From a bacterium (GTDB lineage Bacteria; Krumholzibacteriota; Krumholzibacteriia; Krumholzibacteriales; Krumholzibacteriaceae), in assembly GCA_020350885.1 (NCBI GenBank), contig CP070727.1, forward strand, positions 1,371,149-1,435,148: 64,000 nucleotides of DNA, in the 5' to 3' direction. Under the pieces are notes generated by a model. That model worked only from the letters and a program-made list of their open reading frames with translations, was not told the DNA's origin and made no database searches. This document shows positions 34,816 through 44,382 of this stretch, piece after piece (within the stretch, counting starts at the first letter, position 1; the number at the start of each line of letters is the position of its first letter). The position numbers and the translations under genes were made by a program.

Positions 34816-35478
34816 CTAGAATCCGAATCCCGCCATGAAGAAGAGCGCCTGGTTCTTGAATTCAATATCTTCCTCGCCCTCCGGCGGGTCGAAGAGATTG
34901 ACGAAACCCATCTCAAAGCGGATGTCGATGATGATGGAACCCACCTCGCCCACTGCGAAATCGGCGCCGGCACCCACAACGAGGCCGAAGTCGGTGCCCT
35001 TTGTAGTGACACCAAATCCCTCCTCAATCGATCCCGTCTCCTCTTCATCACCTGCCACTGCTTTGTAATCTTCCTTGATATTGAAAGCGACATACGGACC
35101 GACATAGATGTTCGGCTTGACCATCCCTTCCATCGGGATTAAGACCTTACCGAGAAGAGCAATGTCGACGTAGTCCATCTGAAAGATGATCTTGGCATCG
35201 CCCTCTTCCCACTTGTTCCCCTTCATTGCGTAGAGGACCTCGGGCTGGATGGCGAACATCTCGCTGATCTCGTAATTCATGAAGGCGCCGAAGATGCCGG
35301 CCATCCGGAACGAGGCATCTACGGTTCCCATAGCCGAATCATCCCCGTACCCCTTTGCCAGGCTGAGTCCGCCCTTCACGCCGAACGACATCTTCTCCAT
35401 CATACCCTGTGCCGAGACGGCCGACGCCGCGAAGACCAATGCAACCATCAGAACGAGTATTGCCGATACCTTCTTCAT
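34816..35478 (-). CDS. Outer-membrane beta-barrel protein (PorT-like/OMP_b-brl)
   Basis: A 220-residue protein with a clean Sec signal (MKKVSAILVLMVALVFAASAVSAQ). The mature sequence is a series of amphipathic strands: FGVKGGLSLAKG at the start, FAIQPEVLYAMKG, NIYVGPYVAFN, GLVVGAGADFAVG and a C-terminal NQALFFMAGFGF ending in Phe, as expected for an outer-membrane barrel of about eight strands. This family is frequent in FCB-group bacteria. GGAGGG precedes the ATG. A strong terminator and a second hairpin follow the stop, and an AT-rich region lies upstream, both consistent with a well-expressed, independently transcribed gene. Confidence 0.85.
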   Translation of the reverse strand: MKKVSAILVLMVALVFAASAVSAQGMMEKMSFGVKGGLSLAKGYGDDSAMGTVDASFRMAGIFGAFMNYEISEMFAIQPEVLYAMKGNKWEEGDAKIIFQMDYVDIALLGKVLIPMEGMVKPNIYVGPYVAFNIKEDYKAVAGDEEETGSIEEGFGVTTKGTDFGLVVGAGADFAVGEVGSIIIDIRFEMGFVNLFDPPEGEEDIEFKNQALFFMAGFGF

Positions 35479-35830
35479 TTCATCCCTCCATCAATGTAAC
35501 TTCGTTTACCATTACGTTCCGTAGAGATAATACTCAATACATGGTACCCACAATCATACCCACCATCTCCTTTCCAGCTCACTCGTCTCGGGCAATACGC
35601 GTCTATGAGCAACTCCTGAGTAGCTTTGTTATAACACCGAAACGATTACTGCATCTTTCCCGATCCGTACCTGTAACTGCACGGGTCAAGGTAATTTTCC
35701 AAAACACTAGCATTAATCGATTATTTTGCAACAAAAATTTTAAATAAATTCGGGTGGGCGATATATTAATATTTACATAATCATTGTAGGGATATTCACT
35801 TAAAAGACAACTCGTTGCGGAATCGGCTCA
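35479..35830. other. AT-rich intergenic region upstream of the barrel gene
   Basis: About 350 bp between two minus-strand genes with no coding frame of note. The part from about 35690 to 35800 is much richer in A and T than its surroundings. It probably contains the barrel gene's promoter and perhaps an upstream activator-binding element, but I cannot assign a clear -35/-10 pair. Confidence 0.5.
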
Positions 35831-38002
35831 CTATCGCAGCTTCAGTATCTTGCGTTTCAAGAGAAACGAGCCGGTCTCGAGTGTGCAGAAATAGACACCG
35901 GATGCCACCTGTTTGCCCGCCGAATCTCTGCCGTCCCACACGTACGTGTTGCGACCCCTCGTGGCCTGGCCCGTATAGATCGTTTGAACCTTCCGGCCGG
36001 CGACGTCGAACACCTTGATGACCACATCCTGCTCTTCAGGCAGGCTGAAGGATATCTCGGTATTCGACTCGAATGGATTCGGTGCGTTCACGAGCAGACT
36101 CGCGCGCGGGGTCGTCTCCGCGTCGGCGATGGTCACACCGAGCACATCCACGAGTTCGAGTATGTCCAGTCTCGGAAAGAAGAAGGGGCGATCCGTCGAA
36201 CAGCATCCGTTTTTCAAGAAATGATGGTTGTAATAACTCACCGGCGTGCTCGTACCGGCCACGGGATTGACGATCTCCATGTATCCCATGTTGATCTGCT
36301 CGCCGCAGACGAGGCACTGGTAGTCGCCCCGCATCGGTGTGTGAATCTTGTAGACTTCATCCGCAAGAGGCCCCTCGGGAAGCCTTTCTATCACATCGTA
36401 GAGAACCATTGAGACGTCCGGGCCATCGTGGATACCATCCCCGTCCGAGTCCGGATTATCGTACTCGAGCCCGAGCTGCATCTCCTCGTAGTCCGTGAGG
36501 CCGTCGCCGTCGGTATCGGGGACCGCCACAGAGACATGATGTGCACCGCCATCCCCCCTCAGCACGGCATCCAGTATCACCGGCAGGGTCCTGCCGGAGT
36601 GGATATCCCCGTCGTAGCCGAGGCTGCCGTGTGCCAGGTAGTGCAGAGCTATGAACGGGAGCTCCATGGTGATCTCCTCGATGGGATTTACGATCTCGGC
36701 GAATCCCATATTCGTCTGTTCGCCGCAGAGGTTGCATGTTTCAAAACCAAAGGCGAGATGCTCGATGAGATAGGCTTCGTCCGGATGGGGCTCTCTCGGA
36801 AGCGTGCTCAGGGCCTTGAGCAGTCGCTCGCAGACCTGGGGACCGTCGAACAGTCCGTCCCCGTCCGTATCGGGAACCGATGGGAGACAGGAAAGAAGCG
36901 GTTCCTCGAGATCCTCGAGCTGGTCGCCGTCACTGTCCACGACGGCGTTCAGGACGAAATGGGCGGGATTCTCGGGAAAGAGGATACGCTTGAGGCGGTC
37001 GATGTCGACCCTGCCTACATGGAGTGTGCCGTCGTACCCGATGCTGCCGTGCTCGAGGTAGTGCAGTGCGATGAAGGGGACATCGACCATGACACCCCGA
37101 TCCGGATGGATGATGCTCAGATAGCCCATGTTCACAGATGTGCTGCAGACAGTGCACTGCTCCACCCCGTCCATGAGGTACTCGATCGCGTAGGGAGTTC
37201 CGACCTGCGGTGTGCGGGGAAGGGCGGCGATGAGTGCGCTGAGGGCCAAACCCTCGTCCACACCGTCGATGACACCGTTGTTGTCGGAATCGGAGATCGA
37301 CGGGGTTCGCCCGAAGAGGATTTCCTCGGCATACGCGAGCCCATCGCCATCAATATCGTCCGGGGCGGGGAGCCAGTGCGGATCGTTCTGGAGGGCACCG
37401 CCCAGACCGGGAAGTACTGCAAGGGCCGCAAGGGAAGCGGCCCAGGGAATTGCAGTGCGAACGATGCGGCCGTAACGTGGACGGGCGGTAAAGCGACATT
37501 CGAGCTCTTCCGCGTAAGCCGAGCCGCCGAACATAGCCACACACTCGCGGTAGAGAGAACGGTAGTCACGCAGCAACAGCTCCGTTTCATGACAGCCCGG
37601 ACAGGCCCAGTGAAACAGTATCCGTTGATCCCCGGGGCTCAGGCCGTTTGGAGTATACGGCTTTTCGACAAACCGCTCCACGCAGCACGATGGATAACCG
37701 AAGAACCATCCCTCGACCTTCGTGATACCGGGAGAATGCCGCAAGCGACGCCCGTTGAACCGACCGTGATAGGCTTCGAGAAGCCGGCGGCTCGTCGAGA
37801 AAATCACCCGAGGGACCAGCCTCCTGAGCATGGTGGAACGATCGATCGTCATAACATCGAGACCACACCCCCGCAATACATCGATCTGCTCCTGCTCCAG
37901 GGAAGATTCCCAGCGGCTGAGCGGTTTGAGCTTCTCAGTGGTGAGAAGTGCAAGATATGCGAGTTCGAATGGAAGCCGGTCGAGAGAATCCGGGCGATTC
38001 AT
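35831..38002 (-). CDS. Large multi-domain protein with C-C motif domain, calcium-type repeats and FlgD/T9SS-like sorting domain
   Basis: A 723-residue protein. Residues 1-175 form an apparently cytoplasmic-type domain with FFGYPSCCVERFV and a CPGCHE motif, resembling DUF483-like Cys domains. One hydrophobic helix follows (about 184-203). Then come thrombospondin-3-like acidic loops (DIDGDGLAYAEE, DTDGDGLFDG, DTDGDGLTDYEE) alternating with three similar units, each holding CxxC, NMGY/F and HYLEHGSIGYDG-like blocks. The C-terminal 80 residues match the FlgD-Ig/type IX sorting fold (NAPNPFESNTEISF, VFDVAGRKVQTIY, GVYFCTLETG). There is no N-terminal signal peptide, which is odd for a secreted protein. 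ATG 38002 follows GGAGGTGG and is preferred over an upstream codon. Confidence 0.75.
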   Translation of the reverse strand: MNRPDSLDRLPFELAYLALLTTEKLKPLSRWESSLEQEQIDVLRGCGLDVMTIDRSTMLRRLVPRVIFSTSRRLLEAYHGRFNGRRLRHSPGITKVEGWFFGYPSCCVERFVEKPYTPNGLSPGDQRILFHWACPGCHETELLLRDYRSLYRECVAMFGGSAYAEELECRFTARPRYGRIVRTAIPWAASLAALAVLPGLGGALQNDPHWLPAPDDIDGDGLAYAEEILFGRTPSISDSDNNGVIDGVDEGLALSALIAALPRTPQVGTPYAIEYLMDGVEQCTVCSTSVNMGYLSIIHPDRGVMVDVPFIALHYLEHGSIGYDGTLHVGRVDIDRLKRILFPENPAHFVLNAVVDSDGDQLEDLEEPLLSCLPSVPDTDGDGLFDGPQVCERLLKALSTLPREPHPDEAYLIEHLAFGFETCNLCGEQTNMGFAEIVNPIEEITMELPFIALHYLAHGSLGYDGDIHSGRTLPVILDAVLRGDGGAHHVSVAVPDTDGDGLTDYEEMQLGLEYDNPDSDGDGIHDGPDVSMVLYDVIERLPEGPLADEVYKIHTPMRGDYQCLVCGEQINMGYMEIVNPVAGTSTPVSYYNHHFLKNGCCSTDRPFFFPRLDILELVDVLGVTIADAETTPRASLLVNAPNPFESNTEISFSLPEEQDVVIKVFDVAGRKVQTIYTGQATRGRNTYVWDGRDSAGKQVASGVYFCTLETGSFLLKRKILKLR

Positions 38003-38231
38003 GATTCCACCTCCATAACGGTGGGACAACCATTTCGGGTATCACACAGGCACTGTTTTCACACTATTCAGGTACCGGTCGTCAAACATGGGGACCGTTG
38101 AACTACTGCTGCGTATCTCTCCCCTAACCATAATAAATGTATATCGTTTTGGTGTACACGTCAACCCCAATTCCTCTCGGCGTAACTCGATCGATACCAA
38201 CCTCCAGCGTGGATCGTCCGGCAGGCGATCG

Positions 38232-38615
38232 CTAGAGTAGCGACAGGAAGGCGAATGAGCTCGCAACGAGTATCGTACCGATAATGACCGAGACGATCTT
38301 GGCGATGATATCGAACGTCCATACAAGCAGCGCCTTGCCGAAGCTCGTATCGAATGCGGCCTTGATGACGAGGATCGAGAGGAAGAGCCCGACGATAAAA
38401 CCGATGAGGTTGCCCAGAAGGGGGATCCAGTGGAATAGGAAAGCCACGAGGAGGGAAACAAACGAGGATCCGATCGCGGCGACTATCGCCCTGCCGAAGC
38501 TCGACCGCTCGACACGGGCGATCTTAGCGGCGATCCACATGAAGAATGCACCGATAACGACGGCGAAGATGAAGACGAAGATTATCCCCACACCAAAACC
38601 CATGAAGATCGACAT
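38232..38615 (-). CDS. Small polytopic membrane protein
   Basis: A 127-residue protein that is almost entirely hydrophobic, with four predicted membrane helices: GFGVGIIFVFIFAVVIGAFFMWIA at the N-terminus, AAIGSSFVSLLVAFLFHW, LIGFIVGLFLSILVIKAAF and VSVIIGTILVASSFAFLSLL. A short basic loop (KIARVERSSFGRA) lies after the first helix. GAGGAGGT precedes the ATG. It is 28 bp downstream of the M1 aminopeptidase gene on the same strand and is probably co-transcribed. I do not recognise a family. Confidence 0.7.
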   Translation of the reverse strand: MSIFMGFGVGIIFVFIFAVVIGAFFMWIAAKIARVERSSFGRAIVAAIGSSFVSLLVAFLFHWIPLLGNLIGFIVGLFLSILVIKAAFDTSFGKALLVWTFDIIAKIVSVIIGTILVASSFAFLSLL

Positions 38616-38643
38616 CGATTACCTCCTCTATCGTGAGCAGGTC

Positions 38644-41319
38644 CTACGGTCGCGTCCGGTTCGCCGGTGCGTATGAACGACGTATGCGGTTCGCACGGAA
38701 GAGCCGGTCCGCCGCCTGCAGGACGACGAGCCGCAGCCGCTCCGGGTACCTCGGATGCTTAACGAGAAAACGTTTTACATACAATACCACTGCGTCCGAC
38801 GTATGATAGCGGAGCGTGGCCGCAGCCCAGTCACGGGGGAAGAAGATATCCCCCGTCCTGCGAATCTCTTCCAGCATCTCGAGGCTCTGCCCGGCACACA
38901 CCTCGCCGTCCCTGATGCGCGCCGGGTGGTGCAGGTAGTACACCGCCTCGAGCACCCACGGCTCATGCCGCCTGTTCGAGGCCTCGGAGAGCCCGTCGAA
39001 GAAGGAACGCCGCTCTATATTGTCGGGCGAGGCCGCACGGCGGACGAAGGCGAACCGTTCTTCGAGCACTGCATCCGTTGTACGCCCCGCCTGCATATCG
39101 AGGATCTCCGGCCAGCCCCGAACCGCACGCGCCGCTAGCTCGAGCGCCAGTGTACAGTAATCACGCTCCGAGAGCGGCAGCCCCTCGATCCCGGCTTCCC
39201 GCCCCCAGATGCCCTTCATAAATGCAACTCCTTCCGCCGTCGTGACTACGGATCGAAAGGCCTTGAAGCAGGTGGATTTCATCGATACCGTCTCCACGGC
39301 CGAAAGCTTCTCCAGTCGAAGCTTCTCGATCCGCCCGGCATGCTCCTCCCTCATGGTATCCGGAAGAAAGCTCCAGAATGTTTCAACGAGATAATCGAGC
39401 AGCGTCTGCAGATTGAGCTCCACCGTTTCCCGCTCGATCTCACGGATGAGTATCGCAAGGTAGCGGACGGGATCGGTGAATGCTCCCTCGAGGAAGTTCT
39501 CCCTGAGAACCTGGGCGAAGACGGCCCTCCTGAGTGGATCGTCGAAGTGCGGGGAGGCCGTCTTGAGGAGTGCCCTGCTATCCCTATCGAGCACGAAATA
39601 GCCGAACCCGTGCCCCCCGCTGTTCGGGAGGATAAAGGCGCCGTCCGGAACCGGGACGCCCTCGATGCATGCAGCCTGTCCCTTCATGAAGACGGGAACG
39701 ATCCGCTCCTCCCCCCCGTGCAGGATCGACAGCTCGAAGTACTGCGGCCAGAGGAGCCCCCTTCCCCCGGGATCATCCTGGTGGACGATCAGGGCTGTAC
39801 AGCCTGCACCCGATGGCCGGGTCACCGTGATCTTCGGTCTACCGCCCTCCATGACCCACGTACAGCTCCAGGTCTCGAGATCTTGGTCGGTGAGCCCGTC
39901 GAGTATCGTAACGAGATCCTCCCACCGGGCATTGCCGTGACCGAACCGCCGGAGGTACCGCCTCAATCCCTCCTGCAACGCCTTCTCCCCCATCAGCGCT
40001 TCGAGCTGATTCAGCATCACGGGCGGCTTGTGGTAGATGATATTGCCGTAGAGAGACCCTGCAACGTTCAGATTCCTGAGGTGCTGCCGTATCGGGTGCG
40101 TTCCGGCCGTACGTTCGACTGCATGCAACGGATCGAAGTGCGAGGAGACGAAGAGAAGCCGGTGGTTGACATCGGGAAATGCCGGCTGGACTATCCTGTC
40201 GGCCATGAACTGTGCAAAGGCTTCCTTGAGCCAAACATCGTCGAACCAGGTCATCGTCACGAGATCGCCAAACCACATGTGCGCGGTCTCATGACTGATC
40301 ACCGAGGCCCTCTTCAAGCGCTCCCGCTCGGTCGCATTCTCCTCGAGAAAGAGCCGCTCGGCCCGGTATAGGATCGCCCCGGCATGCTCCATGCCGCTAT
40401 AGGGAAACGAAGGAATGAGAACGAAGTCGAATTTGCCGTACGGATAGGGGATTCCCGTGTAGCGTTCCATCCATTCGAGCGCCGTTGCGTGCAGCTCGAA
40501 TATCGTTTTGATATTCCGCTCCACCTTTTCGGCGTCGTCTTCGAGATGATAGCAATGCATCGGCCGGTCGCTGCTCCGGTCCGTCTCGACCCGGAACCTT
40601 CCTGCGGCGAAGGAAAAGACATAGGTGGCGAGCGGTTCCGTTTCCGTAAACGAAACGAACCGGCGCCCACCAGCCACCGTATCGCGCGCAACGGGTGCAT
40701 TGGATACTGCCGTCCACTCTCCCGGCATTTCGAGCGTGAGGCGGAAACGGGCCTTCATATCGGGTTGATCGAAGCAGGGAAACACGTAGCGTGCCTTGGC
40801 GGGGACAAAGAGGGAATAGAGGTGGTCCTTCTCACGGTGAAGCGGACCCTCATCGGGAATGAATACTATTCGCAGCGAGTTCTTCCCGGCCGAGAGATAC
40901 CGCGCCTCTATCAAGATATGTTCCTCTTTGAAACGGAACGGCACAACGGCGCCGCTTGAGACCGAAAGGACCTCCCTGCCGGCAAAATCGATCTGGAGCG
41001 GCCTATCCGCTCTCTCGAGAACGAATGAAAGGGCTGCCTCACCCTCGATCATCCCCGTGTCGCCGATTGTGAAACGGAGATCGTACTCCACGGCGGAAAG
41101 AAGCATCGCGCGCTCGCGTGCGAGTCCGCGGGAAACACCGGGTACGATGGCCGCCCTTCTCGAAACATGATTGGTACCGGTGCGTTCCGCAGAGAGGGTC
41201 GGCCGGGCCGCTGCGGGCGGTGGAGGCAGGATGGCGGCAACGGCGTTCACCATCAGCCCAAGCAACAGGAAAGCCGCTCTCAAGGAATTGATCACACCTG
41301 TGCGACCTTGATCGATCAT
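38644..41319 (-). CDS. Secreted M1-family aminopeptidase
   Basis: An 891-residue metallopeptidase. The zinc site HETAHMWFGD plus the downstream Glu of WLKEAFAQF gives the gluzincin HExxH-x18-E arrangement, and SGMEHAGAILY corresponds to the aminopeptidase GAMEN motif. The N-terminal half is the beta-sheet domain (residues 60-260), and the C-terminal half is helical ERAP-like. The N-terminus after ATG 41319 is a signal peptide (SLRAAFLLLGLMVNAVAA), and AAGGAG lies 8 bases before it, deciding this start. It would trim peptides in the periplasm, fitting the exported S9 peptidases and the OPT transporter elsewhere in the window. Confidence 0.92.
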   Translation of the reverse strand: MIDQGRTGVINSLRAAFLLLGLMVNAVAAILPPPPAAARPTLSAERTGTNHVSRRAAIVPGVSRGLARERAMLLSAVEYDLRFTIGDTGMIEGEAALSFVLERADRPLQIDFAGREVLSVSSGAVVPFRFKEEHILIEARYLSAGKNSLRIVFIPDEGPLHREKDHLYSLFVPAKARYVFPCFDQPDMKARFRLTLEMPGEWTAVSNAPVARDTVAGGRRFVSFTETEPLATYVFSFAAGRFRVETDRSSDRPMHCYHLEDDAEKVERNIKTIFELHATALEWMERYTGIPYPYGKFDFVLIPSFPYSGMEHAGAILYRAERLFLEENATERERLKRASVISHETAHMWFGDLVTMTWFDDVWLKEAFAQFMADRIVQPAFPDVNHRLLFVSSHFDPLHAVERTAGTHPIRQHLRNLNVAGSLYGNIIYHKPPVMLNQLEALMGEKALQEGLRRYLRRFGHGNARWEDLVTILDGLTDQDLETWSCTWVMEGGRPKITVTRPSGAGCTALIVHQDDPGGRGLLWPQYFELSILHGGEERIVPVFMKGQAACIEGVPVPDGAFILPNSGGHGFGYFVLDRDSRALLKTASPHFDDPLRRAVFAQVLRENFLEGAFTDPVRYLAILIREIERETVELNLQTLLDYLVETFWSFLPDTMREEHAGRIEKLRLEKLSAVETVSMKSTCFKAFRSVVTTAEGVAFMKGIWGREAGIEGLPLSERDYCTLALELAARAVRGWPEILDMQAGRTTDAVLEERFAFVRRAASPDNIERRSFFDGLSEASNRRHEPWVLEAVYYLHHPARIRDGEVCAGQSLEMLEEIRRTGDIFFPRDWAAATLRYHTSDAVVLYVKRFLVKHPRYPERLRLVVLQAADRLFRANRIRRSYAPANRTRP

Positions 41320-41499
41320 ATCATAACTCCTTTGTCCACAACGCTCACAGCTCACAGTGTACCGGCTTGATCTCGATCGATCCAGTTATTTTCCCGTTTG
41401 GCACCCACCTTGCAAATCAAGCATCGGAATACCACATCTCGTGATAATTGAATGAATTTCGTCCTGCTACCGGATGCACTGGAAAGAATGGAGGCACCG

Positions 41500-42645
41500 A
41501 TGTCGCAGTTCATGGAAGTTCTCGAGTGGTTCGATCTCAGCGGCGAGGAGATCGTGCATCGTATCCCCCCGGAAGGATCGGCGGAGATCAAGATGGGCGC
41601 CCAGCTCGTTGTCCGCGACAACCAGATGGCCGTCTTCTTCAAGGATGGGAAGGGATTGGATGTCTTCGGGCCGGGCCGGCACACGCTCACGACCAAGAAC
41701 CTCCCGATCCTCACCAAGGTCCTGTCACTGCCGTGGGGATTCAAGAGCCCCTTCAGGGCGGAGGTCTACTTCGTAAACATGAAGACATTTCTGGACCAGA
41801 AGTGGGGGACGAAGGATCCCGTGGCATTCAAAGACAGCAAGCTCGGTCTCGTGCGCCTCAGGGCCTTCGGAATCTATACAATGAAGATCGTCGAGCCGGT
41901 CCTCTTCATCAACACGGTCGTCGGAACCCAGGGCATCTATACGAGTGACATGATAAACAATTACCTGCGTGACGTGATCGTCTCCAGGATCAACGACCTC
42001 TTCGGCGAGGAGCTCGACACCATCTTCAATCTCCCCCAGTACTACGACGAGCTCGCCGTGATGATCAAGGAGCGGCTCATCGGTGACTTCGGTAAGTACG
42101 GCATGGAACTCATCGACTTCTTCATCAATTCGATCACGCCGCCGGCCGAGGTCCAGAAGATGATCGACGAGCGGAGCGGACTCCAGGCCGTCGGCGACCT
42201 CGACAGCTTCTTCAAGTTCAAAGCGGCCAAGGCAATGGGAGATGCCGCCACGAGCGCCGGTCCCGGTGGTGCCGGAGCTGCCGCCGCCGGCGGAATGGGT
42301 ATCGGAGTCGGTGCCGGGCTCGGCATGATGATACCGAGCATGCTGGCACAGAATATTAAGGGCGGTTCGACGACCGTCCAGGAGAAGCTCCAGTGCCCGA
42401 AGTGCCATAACGAGGTGATCACGGGCACCCGTTTCTGCCCCAACTGCGGCGCCCAGCTCGTGATCCTGAACCGGTGCCCGGAGTGCCAGACGGAACTTCC
42501 CGCCGAGGCCAAGTTCTGTTCGAGCTGCGGCCGGAAGCTCGGTGAGGATCACGCATGCCCGCATTGTGGAATGAAGCTTCCGCCCGGGACGAAGTTCTGC
42601 ACGAACTGCGGCGAGAGAACGGAGAAGGATGACGATGCTCACTAG
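41500..42645 (+). CDS. SPFH-domain protein with three C-terminal zinc ribbons (YdjI/virion-core-like)
   Basis: A 381-residue protein. Residues 1-230 form an SPFH/band-7-like domain of the YdjI type ([65 protein letters not shown]). A Gly/Ala-rich linker follows (about 245-290). The last 80 residues hold three zinc ribbons of paired CPxC motifs (CPKC/CPNC, CPEC/CSSC, CPHC/CTNC). Such proteins form membrane-associated scaffolds. GGAGG lies 5 bases before ATG 41500. The next gene overlaps its end by 17 bp, starting a four-gene operon. It is divergent from the M1 aminopeptidase. Confidence 0.88.
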   Translation: MSQFMEVLEWFDLSGEEIVHRIPPEGSAEIKMGAQLVVRDNQMAVFFKDGKGLDVFGPGRHTLTTKNLPILTKVLSLPWGFKSPFRAEVYFVNMKTFLDQKWGTKDPVAFKDSKLGLVRLRAFGIYTMKIVEPVLFINTVVGTQGIYTSDMINNYLRDVIVSRINDLFGEELDTIFNLPQYYDELAVMIKERLIGDFGKYGMELIDFFINSITPPAEVQKMIDERSGLQAVGDLDSFFKFKAAKAMGDAATSAGPGGAGAAAAGGMGIGVGAGLGMMIPSMLAQNIKGGSTTVQEKLQCPKCHNEVITGTRFCPNCGAQLVILNRCPECQTELPAEAKFCSSCGRKLGEDHACPHCGMKLPPGTKFCTNCGERTEKDDDAH

Positions 42646-43336
42646 GTGCGGCCTCTGCGGCGGAGAAAACGAAGTACAGCCCGGACAGCAGATTCTTGCC
42701 TGCTCGTACTGCGGCTCCGCCCTCGCAATCGAGGACGCCTCCACGCCGGAGCACCTGATCCTTCCCCATACGCGCAACGACAGGTACGCACAGGATGCGC
42801 TGCAATCATTTCTCCTCAGCAGAAACAGGGGAAAACCCAACATTCAAGAGATCGAGTTCGGATATCTCCCCTTCCTCATGATGGAGGACGAGAAGGGGCG
42901 GATGAAGACCGCGTCGGCGTCGAAGCGCGCGTCGTTTATCGATTCCATCCCGAACCCGCCGGCGGGCAACTACCATTTCTTCGACGAGCAGCTCGCCGGG
43001 GACGAAAAGGTGGTGCCCGCGGACCGATCCGAAGATGGAACCATCCGTATCCTCCATCTCCCGCTCTACCGTATCACCTACTCGGTAGGCGGCGATGAAT
43101 GGGAGGCGACGGTGATGGGAGAAAGCTGGCAGATATTTGCAGATGAACTCCCCCAGGAGGGGTCCTTTACGCTCAACACGACGTACCTGCTGCTCGCAGC
43201 TGGCCTATTCCTCGTTTTCCTTGTTATCGGCAAGTTGATATCACACTGGCCGGCGAGGCTCGTGGTCCTCCTGCTTGTTTCGACGACCGGTTTCACCGCA
43301 TACACCCTGCGTGAAAGGCTGGTGAAGCACAGATGA
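42629..43336 (+). CDS. Zinc-ribbon membrane protein of the SPFH operon
   Basis: A 235-residue protein. A zinc ribbon opens it ([11 protein letters not shown] and [10 protein letters not shown]). A globular part follows, and two membrane helices lie near the C-terminus ([18 protein letters not shown] and [15 protein letters not shown]). The start overlaps the SPFH gene by 17 bp. A second ATG at 42635, six bases after AAGG, is equally possible. Its own stop overlaps the next ATG as ATGA, so translation is coupled throughout. It shares the ribbon-then-globular layout with the next two genes, but overall similarity is low. No named family is evident. A role in a membrane complex with the SPFH protein is inferred. 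Confidence 0.82.
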   Translation: MTMLTRCGLCGGENEVQPGQQILACSYCGSALAIEDASTPEHLILPHTRNDRYAQDALQSFLLSRNRGKPNIQEIEFGYLPFLMMEDEKGRMKTASASKRASFIDSIPNPPAGNYHFFDEQLAGDEKVVPADRSEDGTIRILHLPLYRITYSVGGDEWEATVMGESWQIFADELPQEGSFTLNTTYLLLAAGLFLVFLVIGKLISHWPARLVVLLLVSTTGFTAYTLRERLVKHR

Positions 43337-44382
43337 CCGAGGAGATCCTCGAATCGATCGAGGAGGAGCCCGAAGCCGGAGAAACCGCCATCTGTTACAA
43401 CCAGCAACGGGGACCGGCGGAAACCTTTGGAATCACCTGCCCCACATGCGGAGGATCGCTGCGCATCAAGGAGGGTGATCGGAGCATCCGGTGCGAGTAC
43501 TGCAGTTCTGCGCTCTTTGTTCTCAGGCCTCGCGGTGTTCGAAGCTTTATGATGACGCCGCGGGTAACATCCGGTAAGGCAAAGTTCACCGCCCTCCGGC
43601 ACCTTTCGGAGAAAACGGGCGGCCGTGTAAAGGCCCGGCACGCGGCGATCGTGGACGTACAGCTCGTACATGTCCCCTTCTGGAGGATGCGGGGACGGCT
43701 CATGGGGTGGGTGTGCGGCGAGTCCGTCCAGCTCAAGACCGTGGAGGTACCATCTCCCGATCCGCAGGGGCGTGGTGTCGTCAAGACGACGAGGGAGGAG
43801 CGTGCGCCGTACTCGAAGATGGTGTTCAAGAGTGTGGACTGGAGCTCGCCTGCGTGTGCCCTGCGCTATCTGGGCCTCCAGGGAATTTCCCTGAGAACAC
43901 ATTTTCTCGACTGGGAGGTCTTCGACTACCACATGCGTACAAAACAGATCTTCGCGCTACCGATGAAAACCATCAAACACGCCCAGGAGGACGCATACAA
44001 CTATCTGACGAGACTCGCGACACCTGCACATTCAACCGTATGCGCGAACCGCTTTCATCTCTTCGACAGTAACTTCTCACTCTATTACTACCCCGTCTAC
44101 TTCCTCAGGTACCGCCACGGCGGAAGGATCTATACCATCACCATCGACGGTGGTGACGGAAACGTGGTGCGCGGCGAGACACCCGAGCTCCAGCGGATGA
44201 ACGCAAAGGGGATCTTCTTCGTACCTGCCGTCTTTGCATTCCTCACAGGTACATATTTCCCACTCGCCCTCATCGCTCTGGGAGCCGTATACGCCTACGA
44301 CCTGTTACGGGGAGAGGGTTTACTACCGCCGCATCGCTGGCTGTTCTGGCGCCTGAGCCAATGGTTCGGAGGTGATCGCTAG
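43333..44382 (+). CDS. Zinc-ribbon membrane protein of the SPFH operon
   Basis: A 349-residue protein. A zinc ribbon lies near residues 35-65 (ITCPTCGGSL and CEYCSSAL). A long globular part contains VHVPFWRMRGRLMGW and YYYPVYFLRYRHGGRIYTI, motifs that look like the beta-strand repeats of YdjG-like or primosomal-like ribbon proteins. Two hydrophobic segments follow (GIFFVPAVFAFLTGTYFPLALIALGAVY). The start ATG overlaps the previous stop by 4 bp (ATGA), and the next gene starts on the base after its stop. The protein is probably membrane-anchored with the ribbon in the cytoplasm. Function unknown. Confidence 0.82.
   Translation: MTEEILESIEEEPEAGETAICYNQQRGPAETFGITCPTCGGSLRIKEGDRSIRCEYCSSALFVLRPRGVRSFMMTPRVTSGKAKFTALRHLSEKTGGRVKARHAAIVDVQLVHVPFWRMRGRLMGWVCGESVQLKTVEVPSPDPQGRGVVKTTREERAPYSKMVFKSVDWSSPACALRYLGLQGISLRTHFLDWEVFDYHMRTKQIFALPMKTIKHAQEDAYNYLTRLATPAHSTVCANRFHLFDSNFSLYYYPVYFLRYRHGGRIYTITIDGGDGNVVRGETPELQRMNAKGIFFVPAVFAFLTGTYFPLALIALGAVYAYDLLRGEGLLPPHRWLFWRLSQWFGGDR

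Noticed and set aside
36428..38101. Long plus-strand open frame of over 500 codons
   Set aside because: It lies opposite the sorting-domain gene, whose domains are clear. Its composition is that of a GC-rich antisense frame and no domain is visible.
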